Positions 11,807 through 20,781 of a DNA stretch of 64,000 bases are shown here, piece by piece. Under the pieces are notes generated by a model. It saw only the letters and a list, made by a program, of their open reading frames with translations, searched no databases and was not told the origin of the DNA. The translations under genes were made by a program, and so were the position numbers. Source of the stretch: CAYXRS01 sp964636485 (GTDB lineage Bacteria > Gemmatimonadota > Gemmatimonadetes > Gemmatimonadales > Gemmatimonadaceae); contig CAZWSO010000001.1 of the NCBI GenBank assembly GCA_964636485.1, positions 5,855 through 69,854 on the forward strand. Reading direction: 5' to 3'. Numbering within the stretch: position 1 is the stretch's first letter; each line of letters starts with the position of its first letter.

Positions 11807-12589
11807 TCAGGAGGAGGTTGGCCTGAGCGCAATGTTCGCGGCGCTTGCCAGTGCTACCGCGCGCAGCTCATCGGGAAGCAGGGCAAGAGCGGCGCGCGGC
11901 GACTGCGCGAGGCGAAGCGGCCACCCGGTTCCGTAGACGAAGCGATCGGGACCGACAGTTCTGAGCAGGTGCGCGAGGTCATCTTCCGGTGGACCCCAGA
12001 GCCAGGAGATGTCCCACCAGAGTCGCAATCGCTCCCCGGGTGTAAGCCCCCAGAACACCTCCTCCACGAGCGCACGACCAGCACCCGTCACCACAACGCG
12101 CACACGATCAGTCGCGCGCACCACATCGCGAATGGCGGCCCCGCTTACATCGGGAGCCGCGTCCAGCCAATGGCGCTGGCGCGGATCCTCGAAACGAACT
12201 GTCAGCAGGAGAGGCACGCCCAGCTCTCCACATGCGCCGGCAAGGTGCCGCATTGCTGGATGCTGGGGCGCGAGCCCCCACTGCGAGGGATAAGCACGGA
12301 CTGCAACGGCACGCGAATCTGCAATCGTGGCGAGGCGGCGCTCCCAACCGGGCCAGTCTGGACGCACTACAGGAGCGGCGTGAAGAACGCCCTCATGTTT
12401 CTCGATCAGTGCGATGAGCTCCTCATTACCCGGCTCAGGATCACGGTAGAAAGCCGACGGAAGGTGCCCGACCCAAGCGCCGTGCAAACCCTCGCGCTCG
12501 AGCACGCGCACGAGGACCGCTGGATCCGGATGCGGGACATGCCGGAACGGAAAGCCTCCGACAAAGGCGTTCACGTCGATGTGGCTCAT
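11807..12589 (-). CDS. Amidohydrolase-2-like TIM-barrel protein lacking the HxH metal motif
   Basis: Resembles amidohydrolase-2 (COG2159-like) TIM-barrel proteins: C-terminal VYGTGWPLRL matches the YGTD/FGSD strand, and a GLTPGERLRLWWDIS strand precedes it. The N-terminal metal motif HxH is replaced by DVNAFVGGFPFRH, so binuclear hydrolase chemistry is unlikely as in canonical members; lactonase-like or non-catalytic roles are possible. It is the last gene of the six-gene overlapping block. Its ATG overlaps the stop of the preceding amidohydrolase by 4 bp, suggesting that the two act together. Substrate unknown. Confidence 0.7.
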   Translation of the reverse strand: MSHIDVNAFVGGFPFRHVPHPDPAVLVRVLEREGLHGAWVGHLPSAFYRDPEPGNEELIALIEKHEGVLHAAPVVRPDWPGWERRLATIADSRAVAVRAYPSQWGLAPQHPAMRHLAGACGELGVPLLLTVRFEDPRQRHWLDAAPDVSGAAIRDVVRATDRVRVVVTGAGRALVEEVFWGLTPGERLRLWWDISWLWGPPEDDLAHLLRTVGPDRFVYGTGWPLRLAQSPRAALALLPDELRAVALASAANIALRPTSS

Positions 12590-13446
12590 GACACGCCGCT
12601 CTCGTTAAGCATCGGGAAGGCGTTCCCCGGAAAGACATCGACGGCGTTGCGCCAGCGAATTCGCTCGATGTCATACGCCGGCAAGCCCAGGATGTCCAGC
12701 GCCCAAAGCTTGGCGAGACCCGTCTCGATAGTGAGGTCGCACCCCCACAGCAGGCGACGCGGTCCCACCGCATCGAGCGCACGATCGAGCATGCCGCGAT
12801 CCACTCCGCTCCCCGACAGATCGATGTAAACGTTGGGCAGGTCCTCCACGGCGGGAAGCGTGTGCGCCCAATCTCCTCCCCCGCCCAGGTGTGCAAGAAT
12901 GAAGGACACTCCAGCGTGGCGTGCGGCCAGCCGTGCAAGCTCCACAGCGTCGGATGCCTCCTGTCCGGGCCAGTCGCGCCGCCTGTCCTGCCATATATGA
13001 TGAAGAATGGGCACGGAGTGCCGGGCCGCCGCCTCCGCTATGGGAGCGAGCAAGGGATCGTCGGCACGTCGAGAGGCAGCCAGTTTGATGCCGACCGCAC
13101 CGCCGGCAATGCAGCGTTCTATTTCGGCGAGGGCATGCGCGGTGTCATTCGGGTTGACCGCTACGTAACTGCGTACCCGGCCTCCTTCGGCATTCTGCAA
13201 CGCCATCATCTCGTCGTTGGCGATGGTGAGGTCGGCCGGAGAGGGAAAATAGGTGGGCGAGGTGTGTCCCCAGCTCCCCAGGATGGATGCAACGTGCACG
13301 CTGATGCCGATGCGCTCACCGGCACGCAGGCGCGAGGCATTTCGCTCGTGCCAGTCGCTGCGGCCACAACCGGAATGGAGGAAGTGAGCGTGCACGTCCA
13401 CCAGCGGTGCATCCCCCGCGAGCGATCCCTCCACTGTCGCCATCAT
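12586..13446 (-). CDS. Amidohydrolase-2 family metal-dependent hydrolase
   Basis: TIM-barrel hydrolase of 286 aa. Metal-binding DVHAHF occurs at about residues 17-22, further His residues in VPILHHIW and FILAHLGGGGDW, and the C-terminal LLWGCDL strand supplies the catalytic-type Asp. The open frame continues upstream, but ATG 13446 forms an ATGA overlap with the aminotransferase stop and gives a normal N-terminus. Family members decarboxylate or hydrolyse small carboxylic acids or lactones. Coupling to an aminotransferase and a glycan lyase suggests a step in sugar-acid or amino-sugar breakdown, which is inference. Confidence 0.82.
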   Translation of the reverse strand: MMATVEGSLAGDAPLVDVHAHFLHSGCGRSDWHERNASRLRAGERIGISVHVASILGSWGHTSPTYFPSPADLTIANDEMMALQNAEGGRVRSYVAVNPNDTAHALAEIERCIAGGAVGIKLAASRRADDPLLAPIAEAAARHSVPILHHIWQDRRRDWPGQEASDAVELARLAARHAGVSFILAHLGGGGDWAHTLPAVEDLPNVYIDLSGSGVDRGMLDRALDAVGPRRLLWGCDLTIETGLAKLWALDILGLPAYDIERIRWRNAVDVFPGNAFPMLNESGVS

Positions 13447-14720
13447 GCCCGAGCCTCCGCAATTCGAGTGAGGGATCTCCCGGCCGCACGCTCGATCACT
13501 TCCACCTCGGGCGATCGATGCGCCAGCGAGGCGAAGTTGTATGCGCCCCGCTTGAACAGCACGCCCTCCGCCACCCCTCCGCGCACGAAGGCGGTCGCGT
13601 CCTCTTCGGCGGGGAATTGCACCCACCACATCTCCGGAACGCCTTCCGTTCGCACGCCCTCAATGCCAACGCGCGCGATCGCCCGCTCCACCGCGGTACG
13701 CATAGCGGCGCCATGCCGGGCGAGCGCGGCACACACATTCTCGCGATCGTGTCGCTCGATCACCGCACGAGCTGCAGCCAGCGCCGTCGTCTCCGCCGCC
13801 AGTGTAGAGGATACCCACGTGCGGCCGAGCTCCGACATCGGTCGCGCCCGACCCACCAACGCCGCGAGCGGGAAGCCGTTGGCGAGCGCCTTTCCCAGCA
13901 CGGCGAGATCGGGAGCAATTCTCACGCGACGCTGGTAGCCACCGGCGTCCAGGCGAAAGCCGGTCTTGACCTCATCGAATACGAGGACCGCACCAAGCCT
14001 GTCGCACGCCTCTCGCGCTGCGCGCAGCCACTCCGGATCGGGCTCGTGTCCGATCACCGGCTCGAGAACGATCGCGGCGAGGGCGTCACCCGTCTCGGCT
14101 ACCGCTTCCTCCAGCGCGACCTGATCGTCAAAGGGAATCGTGTGATAATCGCGTCGCACGCCGCCCGGCACGCCAGAAGCATCGCTGCACCAGTCCAGCC
14201 AGCCGAAGTAGCCACAACCGATCACGACATCCCGCTGCGTGTACGCCCGGGCAACCCTCACGGCGGCAGCTACTCCCTCGGCCCCGGTCTTGAGAAAACG
14301 AACGCGCTCGGCGCACGGCACGAGCGCAGATAGCCGCTCGGCGACCTCGACCTCGAGGGTAGGCGCGAGGCCGGAAACGTTGCCATCACGCACTGCGCGT
14401 TCGACCGCCTCCGTCACATGCGGGTCGGCATAGCCGAGCGCAGCTGCGCCGAGCGCCATGGTACAGTCGATCAGCTCACGACCGTCGGCGGCGATGAGAC
14501 GGCAGCCGGAGGCGCGCACGTAGTGAGCAGGCAGGTCGGCATGGTCCTCTCCGTACAGAGCGTGCGGACGCTTGCTACCTGTGGACGTGCCACCGGGAAG
14601 GATTGCCGCCGCGCGGCGGCTCCAATCGGCCGAGTTCACCGGCGTACTGTGATATTGGGGGGTGCGGGCGTCATTTCGGATGAAGCTGGGGAAACGTTCC
14701 TCCGGGTCAAGAGCGCTCAT
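13443..14720 (-). CDS. Class III PLP aminotransferase (glutamate-1-semialdehyde aminotransferase-like)
   Basis: PLP-dependent enzyme of 425 aa. The catalytic region is visible as VLVFDEVKTGFR (Asp binding the pyridine nitrogen) and LAVLGKALANGFPLAAL, with the Schiff-base Lys in LGKALANG. LKTGAEGVAAAVRVARAYT is the phosphate-binding segment. It resembles HemL but is probably not the tetrapyrrole enzyme: no heme genes are near, and it is coupled to two amidohydrolases and a lyase. ATG 14720 overlaps the trmJ stop by 14 bp. Likely role is transamination of an amino sugar or amino acid made from the imported substrate (inference). Confidence 0.83.
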   Translation of the reverse strand: MSALDPEERFPSFIRNDARTPQYHSTPVNSADWSRRAAAILPGGTSTGSKRPHALYGEDHADLPAHYVRASGCRLIAADGRELIDCTMALGAAALGYADPHVTEAVERAVRDGNVSGLAPTLEVEVAERLSALVPCAERVRFLKTGAEGVAAAVRVARAYTQRDVVIGCGYFGWLDWCSDASGVPGGVRRDYHTIPFDDQVALEEAVAETGDALAAIVLEPVIGHEPDPEWLRAAREACDRLGAVLVFDEVKTGFRLDAGGYQRRVRIAPDLAVLGKALANGFPLAALVGRARPMSELGRTWVSSTLAAETTALAAARAVIERHDRENVCAALARHGAAMRTAVERAIARVGIEGVRTEGVPEMWWVQFPAEEDATAFVRGGVAEGVLFKRGAYNFASLAHRSPEVEVIERAAGRSLTRIAEARA

Positions 14721-15459
14721 GGCGCGCTCGATCGATCGTGCGCAGCACCTCGATCGCCATCGCCCGCAGAAGCTCGATTTCCCGCGCGTCGGGAGCGGCC
14801 CGGTATGCGAGCGATCGGGCGCTGCGCATGATGTGTTCCGGATACCGCGTCCTGAAAAAATCGAGTGTCGTAAGCGCACGCTCCGCATCGGTGAACAGGC
14901 GCTCGTACTGCTCCTGCGATGCGGGCGGCGCATGCTTGCGGGACGGCTCGACCTGTCGCGTCAGAACCTCGGCCTGAAGATGCAGCTCGTAACAGGCGAT
15001 CAGCACCGCCTGGGCGAGGTTGAGAGACGCGTGCGCCGTAGTCGGTATCGTGACGACGAGGTTAGCGCGATCCAGAGCGTCGTTGGGAAGGCCGCTGTCC
15101 TCCCGCCCAAACAACAGCGCCACCTGCCCCCGTGCGGCGAAGCCGAGCAGATCTTTTGCACCCTCTCGCGCGCTCACCACCTGGCGCTTTGCCGAGCGCC
15201 GGCGAGCCGTATAGCCGGCAACGCGCACACAGTCCGCGAGCGCGTCGTCCAGTGACTCGAAGTGGCAGATTCCCTGCACCAGATCCCTGGTTCCGTGCGC
15301 CACACGCTCGATCAACGACGAGTCGTACGGGGCCGCTTGCACCAATCGAAGCCGGGAAACACCCATGTTCTTCATGGCGCGCACGGTGCCGGCGATATTC
15401 ACCGGATCCTGCGGCTGGTAGAGGACCACGCACGCATTCAGAATGGACCGCTCAGTCAT
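14707..15459 (-). CDS. trmJ: TrmJ-like SPOUT RNA 2'-O-methyltransferase
   Basis: SPOUT-fold SAM-dependent methyltransferase; TrmJ methylates the ribose at position 32 of tRNA. Motif 1 CVVLYQPQDPVNIAGTVRAM is at the N-terminus (NIAGTVRA supplies the catalytic Arg). Motif 2 LLFGREDSGLPN lies near residue 110 and motif 3 IPTTAHASLNLAQAV near 140, forming the knot. A C-terminal helical extension of about 80 residues matches TrmJ dimerisation tails. ATG 15459 overlaps the heparinase stop by 8 bp, and its own end overlaps the aminotransferase by 14 bp. A tRNA modification gene inside a catabolic operon is odd. Another SPOUT target cannot be excluded. Confidence 0.85.
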   Translation of the reverse strand: MTERSILNACVVLYQPQDPVNIAGTVRAMKNMGVSRLRLVQAAPYDSSLIERVAHGTRDLVQGICHFESLDDALADCVRVAGYTARRRSAKRQVVSAREGAKDLLGFAARGQVALLFGREDSGLPNDALDRANLVVTIPTTAHASLNLAQAVLIACYELHLQAEVLTRQVEPSRKHAPPASQEQYERLFTDAERALTTLDFFRTRYPEHIMRSARSLAYRAAPDAREIELLRAMAIEVLRTIDRARHERS

Positions 15460-18199
15460 CGCCGAGTTTGAAGTGCAGGAAGCGTTCGGCAGGCTGTCGG
15501 TCACCGCGCAAGTAGACCCACTCCCCCCGTGCCCCACTCAGTACGAGCTGCCCCCGGCGGCGCCAGCGGCCCGGGCCGGCCTCGTTAATCAGCACATCGA
15601 GACCAAAGGAACCGCCGGGCGGCACGGACAGGATCTGGAGCGCGAGGTTCATTCGCATGGCGTAGCCATCTGGCCGCTCGCTCCAGGTCGCAATCGGATC
15701 AGGAACTGATCCGCGGCCCGATCGGCGCACCCTCACGGCGGGCGGCTCCTTCTCGGGGACGAGCAGCCAGGAAACGGGATCCCGAGCCCCGGCAGGGAGG
15801 AGATGGAGCTGCACGCCGTCGCCATGGATGTCCGGATGCTCGTTGTCGAGCTGCGGATCGTCACCATGCCCACGGAAGATGACGGGGTTCTTGAGTACCC
15901 CGACATCGATGACCAGCTCGCTGTCGGTAACGCGGATGTCCACGGTTGCGGTGGGCCGACCAGCGTCCTCCCACGTGTCTTCCGAACGCCGGTAGGACTC
16001 GACCGCCAGCACGCGATTAAATGGTTTGTCGCGGCGCAGCTGCACCGGTTCACTTTTCGCGCCATGCGCGCCCTGTGCATGAAACGCCGCTTCACCTCCC
16101 GAGTGGCGAACGCCGCGGAGCTCTACCCGCGACACACCGATAGCGCGCGGGCGTGTGACACTCCAGCCGGTGGGCCGGCGCTCGTGCACATCCGGTCGGC
16201 GATGTCCCCCCAGATGAATGACTATGCGCTCAACCGTCCCCTCCAACTGTTTTAGCGAAGCACCCCACGTCCACACGGAGGCCAGGGCGCCCGCGACACT
16301 CCGGGCGCGCAACGCCAGCACGGCGCCGTCGCCGCTTCCTGGCGGCGGCGGACCCGGTGATCGCGCCCGCCACCAGATCGCTTCGGCGCCAGGTGGCAAC
16401 AGTGGCAGGAGCGCCACCCTATGAGCGTGCTGCCACTCTCCTGACGCGAGCGCCACGGCGCCGCTAGAAACTTCGGCCACCTGAATGTCAGCGAGAAAAG
16501 GGAATCCATCCGATGGTTCCGCGCTGCCGGCGATCTCGCCCGCACGCCAGCCCAGCGGTGCGGCATCGTAGGGCACGTGAAATGGGAGATCGACCATCTG
16601 CCGATTCTCGGACTCCCACGAGAGCAAGTCGAGCACGTACTCGGCCGTCGTGACGACCGTTCGCCGGAACCGTACGTCCTCCACCGCTGGCGCGGCAAGC
16701 TCAGCTTCCGTCCACCCGAGTCGCTTGAAGACATCGAAGGCGCACAGCACGCCGGGTGCCCGTTGCTGCGAGCGACCATCGGCAAGCGGGGCATTGTGTG
16801 CGAGAGTACTGCGATACCAGAACAGCGACGGATCCACGTATGACCCGGTTCCCGGGTCGTCGAGCCATCGCTCCTCACCAAGCGCCAGCATCAAGCCAAG
16901 CCGGTCGGGGTGTCCGTGCCCACCTCCTGGCTCCCCGAACTCGAGGGCCACGTAGGCGCGCGGCTTCGGGCGCAGCACGACCAGTCCTTGCGCCTCCAGA
17001 AGGACGGACTCGGGCGGATGCGGCTTGAGTACCGGAAGCCGCTCGCGGGCATGCAGCAGCGACTTCCAGCCGAGATCGGCGCGCCTGAGGGCGGAGCCGG
17101 TCACATTTCGCTCCACCTCCGCCGTCGAGCGCCAGCGCTCCGGGTCCGTCCGCTCACCTCCATGCTCGTAAAGCTCCCACAGCCCACCGACGAGTCGTGG
17201 ATCATAGCCGCGCGCCAATCCGAGCTCCAGCGACTCGGCAATGCGCCACTGTCGAAGCGATACCGCATACTGCGAATCGCGGCGCGATGGCATGGTCATG
17301 TCTGGCAGCGCCGTGAGAAGCGGTGTAACGAACCCCGCGGCAAATCGCGACATCAAGTTCTCGGGAAGTGGGATGCCGGCGACGTCGCACATCGTTACTC
17401 CGTACCAGAGCCCTCGATGCGCGAACAGATGATAGTTCTCTCCCTCGTACCAGGTGCCATCCGCGAGGAGCCCGTGCGCAAGATGGTGCAGCAATCCCGA
17501 GGGCCCGTGCACGCCAAGCTCGAGCAGATCCTCACGCGCCAGCAGCGAACCGGCAGCTATACAGGCTACCGCGTTCCACACTTGCCGATTCGAGGAACCC
17601 TCGTCGAACGAGGCAATGAGCTCGGCTGAAGGCTCGATCACTCGCTCGCGGACGCGATCGCCGAGCCGGCGATCCGCTGCTCGATGCATCTCCAGCAGAT
17701 CGAGAGCTACACAAAGTTGTATAAGCCAGATTGACTCGAGGTACGTGCTGAAGAATGGACGGCTGGGACCGAGCACGTTGTCGCGGTTGGGCAGCTCGAG
17801 ATACCGCCCCGCCGCGCCATCCAGAACCACGTGGGCGAAGGCGCCGTTGCGCGCTTCGTCCGTGAGCAGGTGCAGCGTCGCCGCGATCACGGCCCGTTCG
17901 GCGATCCAGAGCTGCTGACTCATTACCCACCAGAGATGGTGGCGCTCGCCGCACTGCACCTCGCCGCACACACTGCAGCGGTGCCTCTCGGGGCTCCACG
18001 GATCAAACTCGAGGAGCGCGCCATCTCGCGGGCAGCGGCCGCCCTCACGAGAGAGCATCGCCTTTCGGGTCGGGAGCTCGGGCGGGCGGTCGAGCAGAGG
18101 CCGTAGCTCCTCGCCCAGCGAGCGAGCGAGCGGCGCCAGTGCATCGGCTGCAATGCGTCGCCGCTCCGGCAGGTGCGCCTCCAACAACAGCAGCGTCAT
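15452..18199 (-). CDS. Heparinase II/III-like polysaccharide lyase with C-terminal carbohydrate-binding domain
   Basis: A 915-aa protein with an alpha/alpha-toroid followed by beta-sandwich domains, as in heparinase II/III and alginate-type lyases. The N-terminus has a Cys cluster (GGRCPRDG, CSVCGEVQC) that could bind zinc. Catalytic-type residues occur in NRQVWN, WYEGENYHLFAHRG and the family signature GGGHGHPDRLGLML. Residues about 730-905 look like a CBM9-type domain (VLKNPVIFRGHGDD, DNEHPDIHGDGVQLH). No signal peptide is evident at ATG 18199, so the enzyme is probably cytoplasmic and acts on imported oligosaccharide. ATGA overlap with the binding-protein gene couples uptake to cleavage. 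Confidence 0.82.
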   Translation of the reverse strand: MTLLLLEAHLPERRRIAADALAPLARSLGEELRPLLDRPPELPTRKAMLSREGGRCPRDGALLEFDPWSPERHRCSVCGEVQCGERHHLWWVMSQQLWIAERAVIAATLHLLTDEARNGAFAHVVLDGAAGRYLELPNRDNVLGPSRPFFSTYLESIWLIQLCVALDLLEMHRAADRRLGDRVRERVIEPSAELIASFDEGSSNRQVWNAVACIAAGSLLAREDLLELGVHGPSGLLHHLAHGLLADGTWYEGENYHLFAHRGLWYGVTMCDVAGIPLPENLMSRFAAGFVTPLLTALPDMTMPSRRDSQYAVSLRQWRIAESLELGLARGYDPRLVGGLWELYEHGGERTDPERWRSTAEVERNVTGSALRRADLGWKSLLHARERLPVLKPHPPESVLLEAQGLVVLRPKPRAYVALEFGEPGGGHGHPDRLGLMLALGEERWLDDPGTGSYVDPSLFWYRSTLAHNAPLADGRSQQRAPGVLCAFDVFKRLGWTEAELAAPAVEDVRFRRTVVTTAEYVLDLLSWESENRQMVDLPFHVPYDAAPLGWRAGEIAGSAEPSDGFPFLADIQVAEVSSGAVALASGEWQHAHRVALLPLLPPGAEAIWWRARSPGPPPPGSGDGAVLALRARSVAGALASVWTWGASLKQLEGTVERIVIHLGGHRRPDVHERRPTGWSVTRPRAIGVSRVELRGVRHSGGEAAFHAQGAHGAKSEPVQLRRDKPFNRVLAVESYRRSEDTWEDAGRPTATVDIRVTDSELVIDVGVLKNPVIFRGHGDDPQLDNEHPDIHGDGVQLHLLPAGARDPVSWLLVPEKEPPAVRVRRSGRGSVPDPIATWSERPDGYAMRMNLALQILSVPPGGSFGLDVLINEAGPGRWRRRGQLVLSGARGEWVYLRGDRQPAERFLHFKLGDD

Positions 18200-19794
18200 C
18201 TCGCCGCGGCCGCCGTCGTGTTCGGCTCGATTCGCGACCACCGGGCGATGGACACAAGCTCGCCACGCAGATCCATAACGACGCCGTCGAGGGATGCGGA
18301 CAACCCCTGCACGCCACGCGCATGATAGATCCAGGCCGCCGGCACGGCAGTCTCTAGCTCGCGCTGAATCCGGTGCCAGAGCGGGCGGGCGCGGTCCTCG
18401 GGCGCACCGCGCGCGGCTGCGAACAGCGCGTCCAGCGTCGGCGTGTTGAAGCCTGCGTAGTCCAGGACGCCCCCCGCGAGCGCGGACTCATACATGGCGG
18501 CAACGTACGACAGCGAGAGGTCGCCAGGGATGCCCGTGTACAGGGCGTCCCAGGCGCGATCCGGCGACCGCGCCTCGACAAGAAAAGCCGCGAGCTCGCG
18601 CTGCCGGAGCTCCAGGCGAATGCCAATCCTCGCCAGGTCTGCCTGCAGGAGCTGTTCGACCGCAGCGTCAGCGCCACCGACGGTCAGCATCTCGATCACG
18701 AACCGGCGTCCGTCGCGGGCGCGCCACCCCGAAGCGTCCCGACGCCAACCGGCGGAATCGAGCAACGACTCCGCGATGCCCCCTCCGTTCGGTAGGGTGG
18801 CTGGCAGTGCGAATGGGTGCGCTGGAGGCACGGGTCCGGTTGCGGGAATGCCAAAGCCGGCGAGCGCCGCATCTACAATACGCTCACGATTGATGCTCAT
18901 CGAGATCGCCCGTCGCACGTTCGCATCGTCGAGTGGTGGGCGCCGGATATTGAAGATGACGGCAGTAGAGAAGAGCACAGGGTAGTCCAGCACGCGGAGC
19001 ATCGGGTCCCGCTCAACCATGTGCGCCATGGTCGGTGCGATTCCCGCCACATCGAGTGAGCCCGAAACCAGCCCAGCAAACTTCGTGGTGGCTTCGTCGA
19101 CTACAGCGACCACCAGCCGCTGGAGACGTGGCGGACCCCCCAGCTCTGCGGGGAACGTGCTGTCGCGCTCGAAAATCCAGCGCTGGCCTGGAGTTCGGCC
19201 TACGAAGCGGAACGGGCCGTTTCCCACCGGAGCCCTGCCGAACTCGGCCTGACGCATGCGATCACGAGGCACGGTTGCGAGGAGATGCGCCGGCGCGAGC
19301 GGCAACTCGCACAACACCAGCGGAAACGTGCGCTGCGGCCGGGTAAACCGGACAGCTACCATGTGGTCATCGAGCGCACTTACACTGTGGATGTCGGCGA
19401 GGTCCGCATATCGCGGGAAGCCGGTGGCAGGATCGCGTGCGGCGTCCAGGGTAAAGACCACATCGTGCGCTGTGGTGGCCACCCCATCGTGCCATCGAAG
19501 CCCGCGCGCCATGTGGAGTGTGAGCTCGGTTCGGTCGTCGGACCATGACCAGCTTCGCGCCGCGTATGGCACGGGCTCGAGAGCCGCGTCGTAGCGCACG
19601 AGTGTGACCAGAAGGACGTGGCGCTGCACCTGGCGGGCCAGAGGGTGGATCGTGACGAGCGGATTGGCGGATTCGAGGTCCGCGCCGGATGCATACACCA
19701 CCGTATCCGGTGATCGCACGGGCCCGCCGCAGGACAGTATGCCGAGAGCAACAACGCCGCACACCGTTGACGCGGTCGCGACAGGTCGCATCAT
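18196..19794 (-). CDS. ABC transporter solute-binding lipoprotein (SBP_bac_5, oligopeptide/oligosaccharide type)
   Basis: Extracytoplasmic binding protein of 532 aa for the Dpp/Opp class of importers. Start at ATG 19794 opens a lipoprotein signal peptide with lipobox ILSC (Cys22). Family features include the NPLVTIHPLARQV start of the mature domain, VVFTLDAARDPATGFP, VGNGPFRF and the hinge strand LDDANVRRAISMSINRERIV. The frame is open to 19989, but that extension would overlap the divergent permease and lacks a signal sequence. Only 6 bp separate this start from the divergent permease ATG. Context (lyase, mannosidase) suggests an oligosaccharide ligand, though Opp-like proteins also bind peptides. 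Confidence 0.85.
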   Translation of the reverse strand: MMRPVATASTVCGVVALGILSCGGPVRSPDTVVYASGADLESANPLVTIHPLARQVQRHVLLVTLVRYDAALEPVPYAARSWSWSDDRTELTLHMARGLRWHDGVATTAHDVVFTLDAARDPATGFPRYADLADIHSVSALDDHMVAVRFTRPQRTFPLVLCELPLAPAHLLATVPRDRMRQAEFGRAPVGNGPFRFVGRTPGQRWIFERDSTFPAELGGPPRLQRLVVAVVDEATTKFAGLVSGSLDVAGIAPTMAHMVERDPMLRVLDYPVLFSTAVIFNIRRPPLDDANVRRAISMSINRERIVDAALAGFGIPATGPVPPAHPFALPATLPNGGGIAESLLDSAGWRRDASGWRARDGRRFVIEMLTVGGADAAVEQLLQADLARIGIRLELRQRELAAFLVEARSPDRAWDALYTGIPGDLSLSYVAAMYESALAGGVLDYAGFNTPTLDALFAAARGAPEDRARPLWHRIQRELETAVPAAWIYHARGVQGLSASLDGVVMDLRGELVSIARWSRIEPNTTAAAAR

Positions 19795-19800
19795 CAGGCG

Positions 19801-20781
19801 ATGCAATTCGGCGTGCGGCGGCTCATTGAAGCCATGGCCCTGCTCTGGGTAGTCCTCACGATCACCTTTGTACTCCTCAGGGTGGCGCCGGGCGACCCAT
19901 CCGCTTTCCTGATCCCGCCCGGTGCGGCCGCCGAGGATGTCGCCCGGCTTCGCGCAGAGCTCGGACTGGACAGGTCTCTTCCGGAGCAATATGCACGGTG
20001 GGCGGGGGGGATGCTCAAGGGCGATCTGGGTGAGAGCTTCTCACATCGCCGGCCGGTAACGGCTGTGCTGCGCGACGCAATTCCATACTCGCTCGGGCTG
20101 GGCCTGGTCTCCCTCGGACTGAGCTTCCTGATCGGGATCGCGGTAGGGATCGTGCAGGCGGCGCGCCGCGGCACCGTGCTCGACACGAGTTTGACGGTTG
20201 CCGCCACGGCTGCCTACGCGGCGCCGAGCTACTGGCTTGCGCTGGCGCTCGTGGCCGTGTTCACGTACGGCGCGACCATCTGGGGCTTCCCGGAGGCGCT
20301 GCGGCTGCCCGCATTCGGTGTGCGCGATGCGGCCGGCGAGGCAACCGGCATAGCAGCGGCGGTGGACGTTCTACGGCACGCCATCCTGCCAGTGGTGACA
20401 CTCACGGTTGTGGGCGCCGCAGGAATCGCGCGATACGCGCGAACGATCATTGCGGACGTGGTGAGCGCACCATTCGTTCGGACCGCGAGGGCGAAAGGGC
20501 TCCGCGAGGGGACCGTCCATGCCCGACACGTTCTGCCGAATGCAGCCGCACCCATTGTCGTACTCTTCGCCCTGGCGCTTCCCGGTGTGCTCGCCGGTGC
20601 CGTGTTCGTGGAGACAGTATTCGCGTGGCCGGGCATGGGACGGGCGATCGTGGATGCCATCGCAGCCCGAGACTATCCCGTGGTCATGGGAGCCACGGCA
20701 ATGTTTGGCGCGGCAGTGATTTTCTCGAATCTGGCGGCCGATCTCGCGCTGCCATGCCTTGATCCGAGGCGACGCGAGTGA
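19801..20781 (+). CDS. DppB-like ABC transporter permease
   Basis: Inner-membrane permease of the Dpp/Opp importer family, 326 aa. The N-terminus MQFGVRRLIEAMALLWVVLTITFVLLRVAPGDP matches the conserved first helix and the RVAPGDP loop. GDLGESFSHRRPV follows and the EAA loop is RTARAKGLREGTVHARHVLPNA. About six helices. It pairs with the next gene through a 4-bp overlap. Start codons of this gene and the divergent binding protein are 6 bp apart, so no standard ribosome site fits between them; translation may be leaderless. Confidence 0.9.
   Translation: MQFGVRRLIEAMALLWVVLTITFVLLRVAPGDPSAFLIPPGAAAEDVARLRAELGLDRSLPEQYARWAGGMLKGDLGESFSHRRPVTAVLRDAIPYSLGLGLVSLGLSFLIGIAVGIVQAARRGTVLDTSLTVAATAAYAAPSYWLALALVAVFTYGATIWGFPEALRLPAFGVRDAAGEATGIAAAVDVLRHAILPVVTLTVVGAAGIARYARTIIADVVSAPFVRTARAKGLREGTVHARHVLPNAAAPIVVLFALALPGVLAGAVFVETVFAWPGMGRAIVDAIAARDYPVVMGATAMFGAAVIFSNLAADLALPCLDPRRRE

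Noticed and set aside
19795..19989. N-terminal extension of the solute-binding protein
   Set aside because: It would overlap the permease and lacks a signal peptide, whereas ATG 19794 gives a perfect lipoprotein leader.
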